A DNA stretch of 42,150 bases from Fibrobacter succinogenes (GTDB lineage: Bacteria; Fibrobacterota; Fibrobacteria; Fibrobacterales; Fibrobacteraceae), in assembly GCA_902776765.1 (NCBI GenBank), contig CACYRP010000042.1, forward strand, positions 1 through 42,150. The letters are read 5' to 3'. Positions 1 through 9,000 of this stretch are shown here, in pieces. Each line of letters begins with the position of its first letter. The first letter of the stretch is position 1. A program made the position numbers and the translations under genes. Under the pieces are notes generated by a model, which was not told where the DNA came from, made no database searches, and saw only the letters and a program-made list of their open reading frames with translations.

Positions 1-79
1 TCTTGACAGTTTCGAACTGTCCCTTGGTCTTGGCATCCTTCTGACGCCAAATCTTCAAAGTCAAATTCAGTCCGCTCAT
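1..79 (-). CDS. sdhB: Succinate dehydrogenase/fumarate reductase iron-sulfur subunit, N-terminal fragment
   Basis: Only the first 26 codons lie in the window, reading [17 protein letters not shown] and onward. This fits the start of the iron-sulfur subunit that passes electrons between the flavoprotein and the membrane cytochrome. The identity rests mainly on position: it directly follows the flavoprotein gene, and its ATG overlaps that gene's stop by one base (TAATG at position 79), implying translational coupling. The three [Fe-S] cysteine clusters would lie beyond the left edge and cannot be seen. In a succinate-producing Fibrobacter the complex probably runs as fumarate reductase. Confidence 0.85.
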   Translation of the reverse strand, partial: MSGLNLTLKIWRQKDAKTKGQFETVK

Positions 80-1877
80 TATTTGTAGCTCCTAGTAGCA
101 AGGTGGACGTTATCAAAGGTAAGAGGTTCCTTGGAGAGTTCCGGTGCGATACCGTCGCCCTTGTATTCCCAAGCACCGACGTAGCAGAAGTTTTCATCAT
201 CGCGCTTTGCTTCGCCTTCCGGAGTCTGGCTTTCTTCACGGAAGTGGCCACCGCAAGATTCTTTACGATGGAGAGCGTCGAGAGTGAGGACTTCGGCGAA
301 TTCGAGGAAGTCAGCAACGCGGCCAGCACGTTCGAGGTTCTGGTTGAAGGAACCTTCGGAGCCGAGCACGTTGACGTTTTCCCAGAATTCCTGACGGAGT
401 GCCGGAATCTTTTCGAGAGCCGTCTTGAGGCCGGCTTCGTTACGAGCCATGCCAACGTATTCCCACATGATGTTACCGAGTTCACGATGGATATCGTTAA
501 CAGTGCGGTGACCCTTGATGGAGAGGAGCTTGTGGATGCGTTCTTCGGTCTGCTAAGAGCAGATGCACCGAGGCGGTTTGCACCGTGGTCGGAGAAGTTT
601 GCTTCACCGAGAACGAAGCAGCCCGGGATAGTGGACATCAAATCATAGTCGACCCAGAGACCACCCATGGTGTAGTGGATAGCCGGGAAGATGCGCATCG
701 GGACCTTGTACGGGTCTTCGTCCGTGATCTTTTCGTACATCTGGAAGAGGTTGCCGTACTTGGCAGAGACGCCAGCAACGCCCATACGCTGGATAGCGTC
801 GGCGAAGTCGAGATAGACAGCCTGCTTGGTGTTACCCACGCCGAGACCTGCATCGCAGACCTGCTTGGCGTTACGGGAAGCCACGTCACGCGGGACGAGG
901 TTACCGAAGCTCGGGTACTTTTCTTCGAGGTAGTAGTAACGGTCTTCTTCCGGGATTTGGTCCGGAGAACGGGTGTCGCCAGCCTTGCGCGGAACCCAAA
1001 TACGACCATCGTTACGGAGAGATTCACTCATCAAGGTGAGCTTGGACTGCAAATCGCCATGACGCGGAATGCAAGTCGGGTGGATCTGAGTATAGCACGG
1101 GTTTGCAAAAAGAGCACCGCGCTTGTAGGCACGGAATGCAGCTGTTACGTTAGAACCCTGAGCGTTTGTAGAAAGGTAGTAGACGTTACCGTAGCCACCA
1201 GTGCAAAGGCAGACTGCATCTGCAACGTGGCTTTCGAGTTCGCCAGTGATGAGGTTACGGACGATGATACCGCGAGCCTTGCCGTCGATCACGACGAGGT
1301 CCATCATTTCGCGACGCGGGAACATCTTGACCTTACCGGCTGCAACCTGGCGCATGAGAGCCTGGTATGCACCGAGCAAGAGCTGCTGACCCGTCTGGCC
1401 ACGAGCGTAGAACGTACGGGAAACCTGCGTACCACCGAAAGAGCGGTTGTCCAAAAGTCCACCGTATTCACGACCGAACGGAACGCCCTGAGCGACGCAC
1501 TGGTCGATAATCAAGTTGGAGTTTTCTGCCAAGCGGTGCACGTTGGCTTCGCGAGCGCGGAAGTCACCACCCTTAACGGTATCGTAGAACAAACGATAAA
1601 CGGAGTCGCCATCGTTCTTGTAGTTCTTTGCAGCGTTGATACCGCCCTGGGCTGCAATGGAGTGTGCACGGCGCGGGCTATCCTGAATGCAGAAAGACTT
1701 TACGTTGTAACCAAGTTCACCGAGGGAAGCGGCAGCAGAAGCACCTGCAAGGCCTGTACCCACAACGATCACTGTGAACTTACGCTTGTTGGCCGGGTTC
1801 ACGAGTTTGAGTTCAAACTTGTGCTTGGTCCACTTTTCTTCGATGGAACCACCTGGAATTTTAGAGTCAAGAATCAT
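79..1877 (-). pseudogene. sdhA: Succinate dehydrogenase/fumarate reductase flavoprotein subunit, broken by an internal deletion
   Basis: The product is the FAD subunit that interconverts fumarate and succinate. The ATG at 1877 follows a good AAGGAG site. The first ~440 residues run in one frame from [16 protein letters not shown] through the FAD-binding [14 protein letters not shown], the substrate-side [10 protein letters not shown] and [18 protein letters not shown]. At about 551-558 the frame shifts. The rest ([13 protein letters not shown] to [16 protein letters not shown] [11 protein letters not shown], ending TRSYK at 79) continues in another frame. Compared with Bacteroidetes-type flavoproteins, about 40 residues normally starting LMQGLADGYF are missing; the frame change implies a loss of 1 modulo 3 bases. 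The gene should be essential to succinate metabolism, so an assembly error is a serious alternative to a true pseudogene. It is flanked in normal operon order by sdhC and sdhB. Confidence 0.85.
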
Positions 1878-1888
1878 TAGTGGTCTCC

Positions 1889-2734
1889 TTACTTTTCAAT
1901 ATTGAAAGAAACTTGTACTTCGCCAACAGACGGGATGACGAAAGCAGCCTTGTCGGCCTTGGCCTTCTGCTGTTCGTACTGCTGCTGGAGGCTACGAGAC
2001 TTTTCGATGAGGGCCTGGGTTTCAGGCTGGTTAGCGAGGTAGTAAGAGGCAACTGCGGTGATGCCGAAGCCGAGTGCCACGACGACGCTATAAACGATAC
2101 CGGCGATGTCGATAATCGGAGTCCACTTCTGATGGGCAATGCCCATGGTCTGGAATGCAGACGAAATAGCGTGGAAGAGGTGGAGGCCAATCACGAACAT
2201 GCTAACAACATAGAAAGCGGCCCAGCCCGGATTTGCAAACATCTGGATAGTGGTGAGCCACATGTCGCGGATGATTTCGCCCTTGTCGTTCATGTAGAGG
2301 TAGTGTTCACCGAACTTGAGCATCATGAGATGCTGGATGAGGAAGCCGAGAATGAAAAGACCAGACCAAATCATGGTGAAAGTGGCGAAAGTCTTCTTGC
2401 CCTTGCGTGCATTGACTTCGTATTCAATTCCGCCACGAGCCTTCTTGTTTTCAATCTTCAGCTTGATAGCAAGGAAGATGTGAATGGCGAAAGCAGCCAC
2501 CAGCACCAGTTCGACGAGGTAAATCATCTTCACCGGGAAGTGGAGCGGGTTGAATCCGGTCAGGAATTCGGTATAAGCGTTGTAGGACGCCTGTGCCGCA
2601 GCCTGGTCGAAGTTCAAGAGCTGAAAGTTACCACACATGTGGCCAAAGATGAACAAGGCGAGGAAAGCGCCTGTGCATCCCATGATCTGCTTCTTACCAA
2701 TGGAAGAAGTAAGATACGTGATGATCCATTTCAT
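1889..2734 (-). CDS. sdhC: Succinate dehydrogenase/fumarate reductase cytochrome b subunit
   Basis: This 281-residue membrane anchor would bind heme b and quinone for the flavoprotein and iron-sulfur subunits. The chosen start at 2734 gives [16 protein letters not shown] and has AAGGAG about ten bases upstream; the longer frame to 2791 has no such site and would run through the spacer before ndk. Several hydrophobic segments are visible (for example [16 protein letters not shown] near residue 18), with histidines in helical positions ([21 protein letters not shown] stretch, [13 protein letters not shown]), as in the single-chain Bacteroidetes/Bacillus-type SdhC. The gene starts 41 bases after ndk and ends 11 bases before the flavoprotein start, so all four genes may be cotranscribed. 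Confidence 0.92.
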   Translation of the reverse strand: MKWIITYLTSSIGKKQIMGCTGAFLALFIFGHMCGNFQLLNFDQAAAQASYNAYTEFLTGFNPLHFPVKMIYLVELVLVAAFAIHIFLAIKLKIENKKARGGIEYEVNARKGKKTFATFTMIWSGLFILGFLIQHLMMLKFGEHYLYMNDKGEIIRDMWLTTIQMFANPGWAAFYVVSMFVIGLHLFHAISSAFQTMGIAHQKWTPIIDIAGIVYSVVVALGFGITAVASYYLANQPETQALIEKSRSLQQQYEQQKAKADKAAFVIPSVGEVQVSFNIEK

Positions 2735-2775
2735 TTGAGTCTGTCTCCTTAGAAGGATTGTTTTATTGTTAAAAA

Positions 2776-3228
2776 TTAGAGGACGCAGCAAGCCTTGAGG
2801 CAGGGCATTTCGTAAGCGTAGCGTTCTTCCTTCTTGAACCAGAAGTCGAGTTCGCGTTCTGCAGATGCCGGGCTATCGGAGCTGTGAACGACGTTTTCGG
2901 TCATGGAAGGAGCAAAATCGTAGCGGAGGGTACCCGGTTCCGCCTTGGCCGGATTGGTAGCACCGTTAATGGCGCGGACCTTTGCAATTGCATTTTCGCC
3001 ACCGAGAGCAAGCATCACGGACGGGCCCTTGGTCATGTAGGCTTCGAGTTCCGGAAAGAACGGCTTTTCGACGTGTTCAGCGTAGAAACCGCGAGCATCT
3101 TCGGAGGTCATCTGGTGCATCTTGACGGCGCAGACAGAGAGACCGGCAGCGATGTAACGGTCAATAATACGACCAACCAAACCTGACTTGACAGCGTTCG
3201 GCTTGATCATTGCAAATGTCATTTCCAT
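2776..3228 (-). CDS. ndk: Nucleoside diphosphate kinase
   Basis: The enzyme transfers the gamma phosphate from ATP to nucleoside diphosphates through a phosphohistidine. The 150-residue product starts MEMTFAMIKPNAVKSGLVG and carries the family motif ENVVHSSDSP with the catalytic His at about residue 115, plus GPSVMLALGGENA and TNPAKAEPGTLR. Length matches the family. The ATG at 3228 was chosen because AAAGG lies seven bases upstream; the upstream in-frame extension reaches into the repeat element at 3270-3379 and is not coding. A TATATT hexamer on the minus strand at 3258-3263 is a plausible -10 box. It is the first gene of a probable ndk-sdhCAB transcript. Confidence 0.96.
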   Translation of the reverse strand: MEMTFAMIKPNAVKSGLVGRIIDRYIAAGLSVCAVKMHQMTSEDARGFYAEHVEKPFFPELEAYMTKGPSVMLALGGENAIAKVRAINGATNPAKAEPGTLRYDFAPSMTENVVHSSDSPASAERELDFWFKKEERYAYEMPCLKACCVL

Positions 3229-3269
3229 AGTAGTACCTTTTTTTGAAAGTTGTGAAAAATATAAGATTT

Positions 3270-3379
3270 TAGACGAAAGACGATAAATGCGTAAGGCGAA
3301 TATCGCGTCAAAAAACTTGTTTTTTGACATGATTGAGCCTAGCATTTAGCACGAAGTGCAACGACGAAAGACGAAAGAA
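3270..3379. repeat. Structured intergenic element, copy A
   Basis: This copy has an outer arm AAATGC (3285-3290) matching GCATTT near 3352-3357, a second pair AGGC/GCCT, a central hairpin TCAAAAAA/TTTTTTGA, and a small 3' hairpin GCAC-GAA-GTGC. It is flanked on both sides by heptad-spaced GACGAAA units. A relative at 5704-5809 keeps the layout with different stem sequences. Confidence 0.6.
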
Positions 3380-3408
3380 TGTGTTGGTTTTAGACGAGAG
3401 ACTAGAAA

Positions 3409-3471
3409 AATAATGTTTTCGACACATAGCTGCGTATTCATATTTTTTTTCATACGCGAAGCGTCATTATT
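3409..3471. repeat. Nested intergenic palindrome
   Basis: The outer arms AATAATG (3409-3415) and CATTATT (3465-3471) enclose an inner hairpin GCGTAT (3432-3437) / ATACGC (3452-3457) with a T-rich loop. It sits between two heptad-type stretches and downstream of the PPIase gene. It could fold as RNA or as a cruciform; no function is known to me. Confidence 0.5.
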
Positions 3472-3474
3472 ACT

Positions 3475-3521
3475 CTTTCGTCTCTAGTCTATAGGGCAAA
3501 GCCCGTTCTTTCGTCTAATTT
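3475..3521. repeat. Heptad array overlapping a stop codon
   Basis: CTTTCGT, CTCTAGT and CTATAGG follow one another at 7-base steps. After a GGGC-AAA-GCCC hairpin the unit CTTTCGT returns (3508-3514), followed by CTAATTT, which contains part of the stop codon of the minus-strand PPIase gene at 3520-3522. Confidence 0.55.
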
Positions 3522-5601
3522 ATTCCTCTGCCGCAATCTTCTTCATCAGGTCATCGGCGAGTTTTCCGTTGCTCTTGATGTTTTGGACCAGCCAATCGAC
3601 CGACTCCATGAGATCACTCTTCGGGTAAGTCTTCTTGAATTCTTCAAAGACCTTAAGGGCCTCATCATTCTTGTGGAGGTTTTCGTTCAAGATAAAGCCA
3701 CGGCTGAACATCGCCTTTTCGGCATCCGGAGATTCCGGCCATGTTCTATAGAAAACCCTATATTCGCGCTGAGCCTTGTCGAATTCTTCCATATCGCTGT
3801 AGATATGAGCAAGTTCAAACGTGGCTCTCTTTGCAACAGAATCGATATCCGAATAACGATCGCGGATACCAGACCATGCAAGGTAAGCCTTATCAAGGCT
3901 CTTCGCCTGGGTGTAGAAAGAATCAGCAGACCTTACAGCAAGATCAACGGACCATTCCTGCGGCAAGAGCGTAATGTTGTCTGCAAAGAGATCGACCTTA
4001 GCCGTACCCCAAGAGGTAACGACTTCCTTGTCCCAACGGGCATTACGGAACACCAAATAAGCCTGTTCAAACACACGTGTCTTAGCCTGTTCATATGTAT
4101 CCGGCAAGAAATCTTCTTCGGCATAGTAGTACGTTCTCTTCATGATGTTTTCAGGGATTTCAAACCAGTCGTTCAATTCGGAACGAGACTGTTCGTACGT
4201 CAGCGTCGGGTGAGCCGGGTTGCCCATGCGCGCATAGAGAGCCTTAAGAGAATCTTCCGGAACGACAATACGTGTGTGCACCTTATTTCTATAAACCTTG
4301 ATAATGTAATCCACATCGCCCTGACGCTTCATAGCGCGAAATTCCCAAGAATGATCAAGTCCAATTTCACGGGCTTCGGTAGCAAAAGCAAGCTGGAGAG
4401 CAAGAGATGTTACGATTTGGTCATGAGTCTTGCGGGAACGAACCATCATAACGTTATCTTTATACACTGCAAGCACATCCTTTTCACGGATTGCCGGTTC
4501 ACCATTTTTCGTCACAAGAACATAGGAAGAATCCAGTTCATATTTTGCAGTTGTAGCAAGGTCACGTTCAATAGTAGCACGGACGCGGTCAAGCGATTTT
4601 ACTTGGGCAGGAATAGCAGATACACGATAGAACACATGGAAATGCCCCGTTGATTCAGAGCGATGGATCGAAGAAACCGCGCCATCAGCCAAAGTATCAA
4701 GATCACGAAACATACTGCGGACAAAACCTATGCCATATGGAAACACATGTCCACTAAGAACTTTACCGACATAGCCCTTAGCCTTCTTCGTTTCAGGATT
4801 GATGCTGAACTTGGAAGCTATTTTCATGAATGTCTTGAGATCTATTTTTTTACCCTTAAAGCGCTTTGCAAGGGCTGCAGAATCCGCAGATTCCACATGA
4901 TAGACGACAAAGCCCTTTGGATTCATGTACAATTTTTTGTGCTTTTCGTAGTATTCTTCAACAGGCGGCATCTTTATATCACACACCTGGATATTGTACT
5001 TTTTCAGAAGAGCCGGTCCCGTTTCGCGAACAATCCTTTGGCGATGGTCCGAAACAAAGCGTTCCTTGATATCATATGTAATCTGAACTTCGGACGAAGA
5101 ATCGGCCAAATTCCTATGGTGGTAAGCATAAGACTTCAGAGAATCGTAGTTGGATTCGATATACTTGGCATCGGCAACCTTGTCACGCAGATTCATGTAA
5201 GAGAGCGAATCCGCGAACTGGTCACGGTGCTTGTCATAATAGAAAGCCAATTCATCGTCGCTGTACATCAGTCGGTCCATGGCATAGAGTCGCTGGTACA
5301 CAAACGTAAGCTGGTAATTTTCTATGGCAGCATTATGAACTGCAAGTTGTTCTTTCAATTCCGGATACTTCTGAAGAGCGACCGTATAAAGAGCCTTACG
5401 GCTAAACAAGGAACTCGAAGCCTTTCTCATCTGCTCTGTATTGGGAACGATATTCCCCACACGCATCATGAAGGCATAGTCTTCTTTAAAAATGGGTTCG
5501 CCATTCACCCGAGCAACAAGAGTATCCTTGTCTCCAATGGAATTACAGCCCGTAAAAACGAGGGCACAGAAGGAAATAACACCAAGCAAAGCCTTTTTCA
5601 T
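3520..5601 (-). CDS. Periplasmic parvulin-type peptidyl-prolyl isomerase lipoprotein with TPR tail
   Basis: The 693-residue product begins MKKALLGVISFCALVFTGC, a lipoprotein signal with the acceptor Cys at about residue 19. The start at 5601 has GAGGA five bases upstream, whereas the longer frame to 5637 lacks a site. A SurA/PpiD-like N-terminal region (ARVNGEPIFKEDYAF) leads into a parvulin rotamase-like domain at about residues 230-340 (KGYVGKVLSGHVFPYGIGFV, then GHFHVFYRV). The last ~150 residues look like tetratricopeptide repeats (YLAWSGIRDRYSDIDSVAK, HIYSDMEEFDKAQREYRVF). It probably chaperones outer-membrane or secreted proteins, which suits the neighbouring tamB/tamA genes. A TATATT hexamer at 5628-5633 on the minus strand may be its -10 box. 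Confidence 0.8.
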   Translation of the reverse strand: MKKALLGVISFCALVFTGCNSIGDKDTLVARVNGEPIFKEDYAFMMRVGNIVPNTEQMRKASSSLFSRKALYTVALQKYPELKEQLAVHNAAIENYQLTFVYQRLYAMDRLMYSDDELAFYYDKHRDQFADSLSYMNLRDKVADAKYIESNYDSLKSYAYHHRNLADSSSEVQITYDIKERFVSDHRQRIVRETGPALLKKYNIQVCDIKMPPVEEYYEKHKKLYMNPKGFVVYHVESADSAALAKRFKGKKIDLKTFMKIASKFSINPETKKAKGYVGKVLSGHVFPYGIGFVRSMFRDLDTLADGAVSSIHRSESTGHFHVFYRVSAIPAQVKSLDRVRATIERDLATTAKYELDSSYVLVTKNGEPAIREKDVLAVYKDNVMMVRSRKTHDQIVTSLALQLAFATEAREIGLDHSWEFRAMKRQGDVDYIIKVYRNKVHTRIVVPEDSLKALYARMGNPAHPTLTYEQSRSELNDWFEIPENIMKRTYYYAEEDFLPDTYEQAKTRVFEQAYLVFRNARWDKEVVTSWGTAKVDLFADNITLLPQEWSVDLAVRSADSFYTQAKSLDKAYLAWSGIRDRYSDIDSVAKRATFELAHIYSDMEEFDKAQREYRVFYRTWPESPDAEKAMFSRGFILNENLHKNDEALKVFEEFKKTYPKSDLMESVDWLVQNIKSNGKLADDLMKKIAAEE

Positions 5602-5644
5602 AAAGTCCTCATGAATATGTGCGTGTGAATATAACAATTTTTTT

Positions 5645-5714
5645 GTTACTAGTTGGGAGTTACTAATGGTTAGTAGACAGTAGGAAGTAGGCAGTGGTTA
5701 GGGAGAGACGACAA
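5645..5714. repeat. Heptad array (10 units)
   Basis: Ten consecutive 7-base units include GTTACTA (5645), GTTGGGA (5652), GTAGACA (5673) and GTAGGAA (5680). The array runs directly into structured element B. Positions 5671-5705 are repeated exactly at 5815-5849. Confidence 0.8.
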
Positions 5715-5809
5715 ATGCGTAGACCGAGAGTCGCGACCAAGCTTGCTTGGGCATGACCGAGGTTAGCATTTGGTACTTGAGCGAAGCGAAAGTACAAAGA
5801 CGAAAGATA
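5704..5809. repeat. Structured intergenic element, copy B
   Basis: It has the same architecture as 3270-3379: AAATGC (5713-5718) pairing with GCATTT (about 5765-5770), an inner pair ACC/GGT, a central hairpin CCAAGC/GCTTGG, and a 3' hairpin GTACTT/AAGTAC, followed by GACGAAAG. The stems differ from copy A but still pair. Confidence 0.6.
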
Positions 5810-5851
5810 GAGTTTAGTAGACAGTAGGAAGTAGGCAGTGGTTAGGGAGGT
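5796..5851. repeat. Heptad array (8 units) with a 35-bp exact repeat
   Basis: Units AAAGACG (5796), AAAGATA, GAGTTTA, GTAGACA (5817) and onward keep a 7-base step to GGGAGGT (5845). Positions 5815-5849 are identical to 5671-5705, 144 bases away. The remaining stretch 5852-6010 before tamB shows nothing I can identify. Confidence 0.8.
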
Positions 5852-6033
5852 CATGCCACAGTTGGTCGTGTTTAGTGGGCTATTGGAAGTAATAAAAGCA
5901 CAGCATCCGGGCCTACAAATACTTTACTCAAAACAAATAATAATTTACAGATTTCGGGAGCAATCCTATCCAAGCGTAAGTTCCGCAAAAACAAGCGCTT
6001 AGGGCCCTCGACATATTCTATATTTATAGGTAC

Positions 6034-9000
6034 TTGAAAAGCATACTTTCAATCTTTTTTGTAAAAGCAGTCATCACGACCGCGATTGTAGGCGCAGTAG
6101 CACTTGGCGTCTGGTATGTTCATTTTGCCATCGAACAGATTCTTTCGACCCAGCACACCTTCGGCGACCTCACCATTACGCCTTTCGGGCACAAGCAAAA
6201 CAGTCTCCTGGAACACTTCTACGATTCAGTCCACGTTCAACAAGGTGAGTCCTCGTACATGATTCGTGGACCACACCTGGACATCACGCCGTTCGGGGAC
6301 AACAGAGGGATTCTTCTCGAAGCAAACGAGGTATCTGCAAACTTTGTCGCAGATACGACAAGCAAAAATAAAGATGCGAACCCGCCCCCACCGAAAAAAC
6401 AGGAACCCATCGAATTTCCCGACAATATCAGAGTTCCGTTCCCTGTCAAAGTCCGCTTAGGAAAACTCGATTTCAACATGGGTGATATGGGATGGAAAGC
6501 CCAGAACATAGAAGTGCAAAACGTCGATGAAAAGGTGGTCACGTTAAACGCCGATAGCATCCAAGGCAGTTACATCAAGGATCCTGCGGCGCTGCAACTC
6601 GAAGCAGACTTCACGAACAAAAGCCTTATTGTCAACGGGAAAATCAAGACGCAAAACGACTATGTAAATTTAAGTGCGTCTGCCCCCAAGAACGACCTCA
6701 CGCAATTAAAGGCATCGACAAGCATAAGCGTCAAGGAACCGCTCAAGTGGGTTCCGATGAAACTTTCGAAAGCGATTCCATCAATCAGCAACCTGAACTT
6801 CAACGGCAACGTTTCAACATCGCTCACCAAAAAATCTTTACAGTACAACTTTACACTCAAGACTCATATCGGAGAGTACTGGCCATTCTTGCCGCTCGAT
6901 GCAACCATTAAAGTTCACGGGAATCCGAAGCAAACCAACATCGAAACCGTATTCAGGAACAACGAAGGCGGTTTCATTAACCTCGACGGCGTCATCGACG
7001 ACAAGCTGGACTTTGACTTTTCAGGCGAAATTGCATACATGAGCGCCATGTACGGCCCGCAAATGATGCCCATGGACATGGATATCCAGTCCATTACAAA
7101 AACAGGCGACAACATCGACGCCTCCATCGAGACTCGTGAAGGTTCCGTCGTCAAAGCGCACGTAAAGACAAAGGATAGCCTCAAAGTATTCTTTGCAGCC
7201 AACTTAGCGGCCACAGAACCTTGGGCGCTGGACTGGGTTAAGGGCAACGTCGAAATCGGGCGCAATCCCAAAATCATCGGTTCCTTCCAAAATAACAAGC
7301 TGCGTGCCTACGTAAAAATCGATTCGATTATCAATGCCTACCACTTCAAGGCTGACTCGCTCCGTTTGCAACTCGTACTTGATCTCGGGCGCGGTTTCAT
7401 CGATTTTCCCAAAGTAATGCTTTACACACCAAACGAAGAATTTTCCATCACGGGTGATGTGGATTATCACGAACCCACGCTTCGCACGAATTGGAATTTC
7501 AAGCAAAAGAACGGCGGTTCCGCATCAACAACAGTCCACGTAGGCGACTCGCTCATGATTTGGGCCGAAGCAAACCACGCCGAACTTTCTACCATTCCAT
7601 TCTCAGACATTGAAATAAGCGACCAATTCAAAGGTTCTGTTACAGGCACCATTGCCTACAATCTCGATTCACGAGTTGGCGAAGCTGAACTCGACATCGA
7701 CGGAAACGTGGAACCGTTTATTGTTCACGGGCACACCAAGATTCGGGAAAGCGGCGATACAGTCATCATCGATACCGCGGTCTTTATGCACAACAGCAAC
7801 ACAGTCGCCATGGAAGGGGCATTTGTCCTCCCGAACGATTCGAATCCGAACTTTAAGCCCACAGCCATGCTTCCCATCCAAGTTTTGCACGCCTGGGCCT
7901 CGGCTGAAGATTTCAACTTGCCAATCCTTTTGGAACCGCTCGGCGACACAACACTCGCTTCGGGTAGCTTTAATGGTGAGATTTCTTTCGAAGAACAAAG
8001 CGGCCTGCTCGGCAACATTGATTTCAAGAACCTGAAATTCAACAACATTCCGCCTGAATTGCTGAAAATCCAACAAATGAATCTTTCGGCAAAGAAGAAC
8101 AAAATCGAGCTTCTCACCGACTTCGAAATTTTGAACGGCACTTGGACCGGCAACGCAAACATTAATGTCGACGATGTTTTCGAACCGACAAGAAAAGTGA
8201 ACCTTACTTACATAAGCCCCAATAGCGGATACATCAAGAGCGAAGGCGTTCTGAACGACGATTTCGAATTCTTGGGAACAATCAATCTTGGGGGTATGTG
8301 GCTCATCCCAGAAACCCGAGCCGAAATCGAAAAGACAGACCTCAAGATAGATGTTCAAGCAGCACTCCGTGAAGGTTTGAAGGGAATCAACGCCAAGATT
8401 TGGTCGGACACCACCCTCCTCAAGTATTCAACGCTTCCGAATGACTTCCCGATCCGCATTAGAGGCGAACTCAAGGATGGCATGCTTGAAATGAACGAGA
8501 TTTCAACGCAAAACGATTTTGGCGATTTGCTCATTGCCACTTTGCTTTATGATTTGCAACAAATGCGATTGGAAGCCATCGATATCAGCACTGAGAAGTA
8601 CACGCTCGAGATGGACAGCCACATCATCACCTTGCGAAACGTAACAAGCCACTTGGAAGATACCGAAGACCAAATGTCCATTGTCACAAGCATTCCATCA
8701 ATTCAGTATAAATTCAACGATGAGACCTTCGGTACGGCAAACTTGATTGGAAAGAGCGATATCACGCTCAACATTCCACACACACAAGAAAGGCAAATCA
8801 AGAACAAGAGTATCAGCGGAAACTTCACCATCGACAAGCTAGTCTATAGAAAGGACTTGGATATCGAAATCACGCCAAGTTCCCTCGACAAAATTTTATC
8901 GCTGTTCAACAACGCCATAGCAAACCTCCGCAATAAGGAAAAAACCGAAGCAAAAATTTCAGTTTCGAGTCCCATTGACTTGTCGTTCCATGTCAGCGAT

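Noticed and set aside
585..1880. Long plus-strand open frame of 431 codons
   Set aside because: It is antisense to the fumarate reductase flavoprotein gene, whose minus-strand frame carries clear family motifs.
5663..5854. Short minus-strand frame with repeated SLTTAYFLLST peptides
   Set aside because: The peptide repeat comes only from the 35-bp DNA repeat within heptad arrays; there is no start signal or homology.
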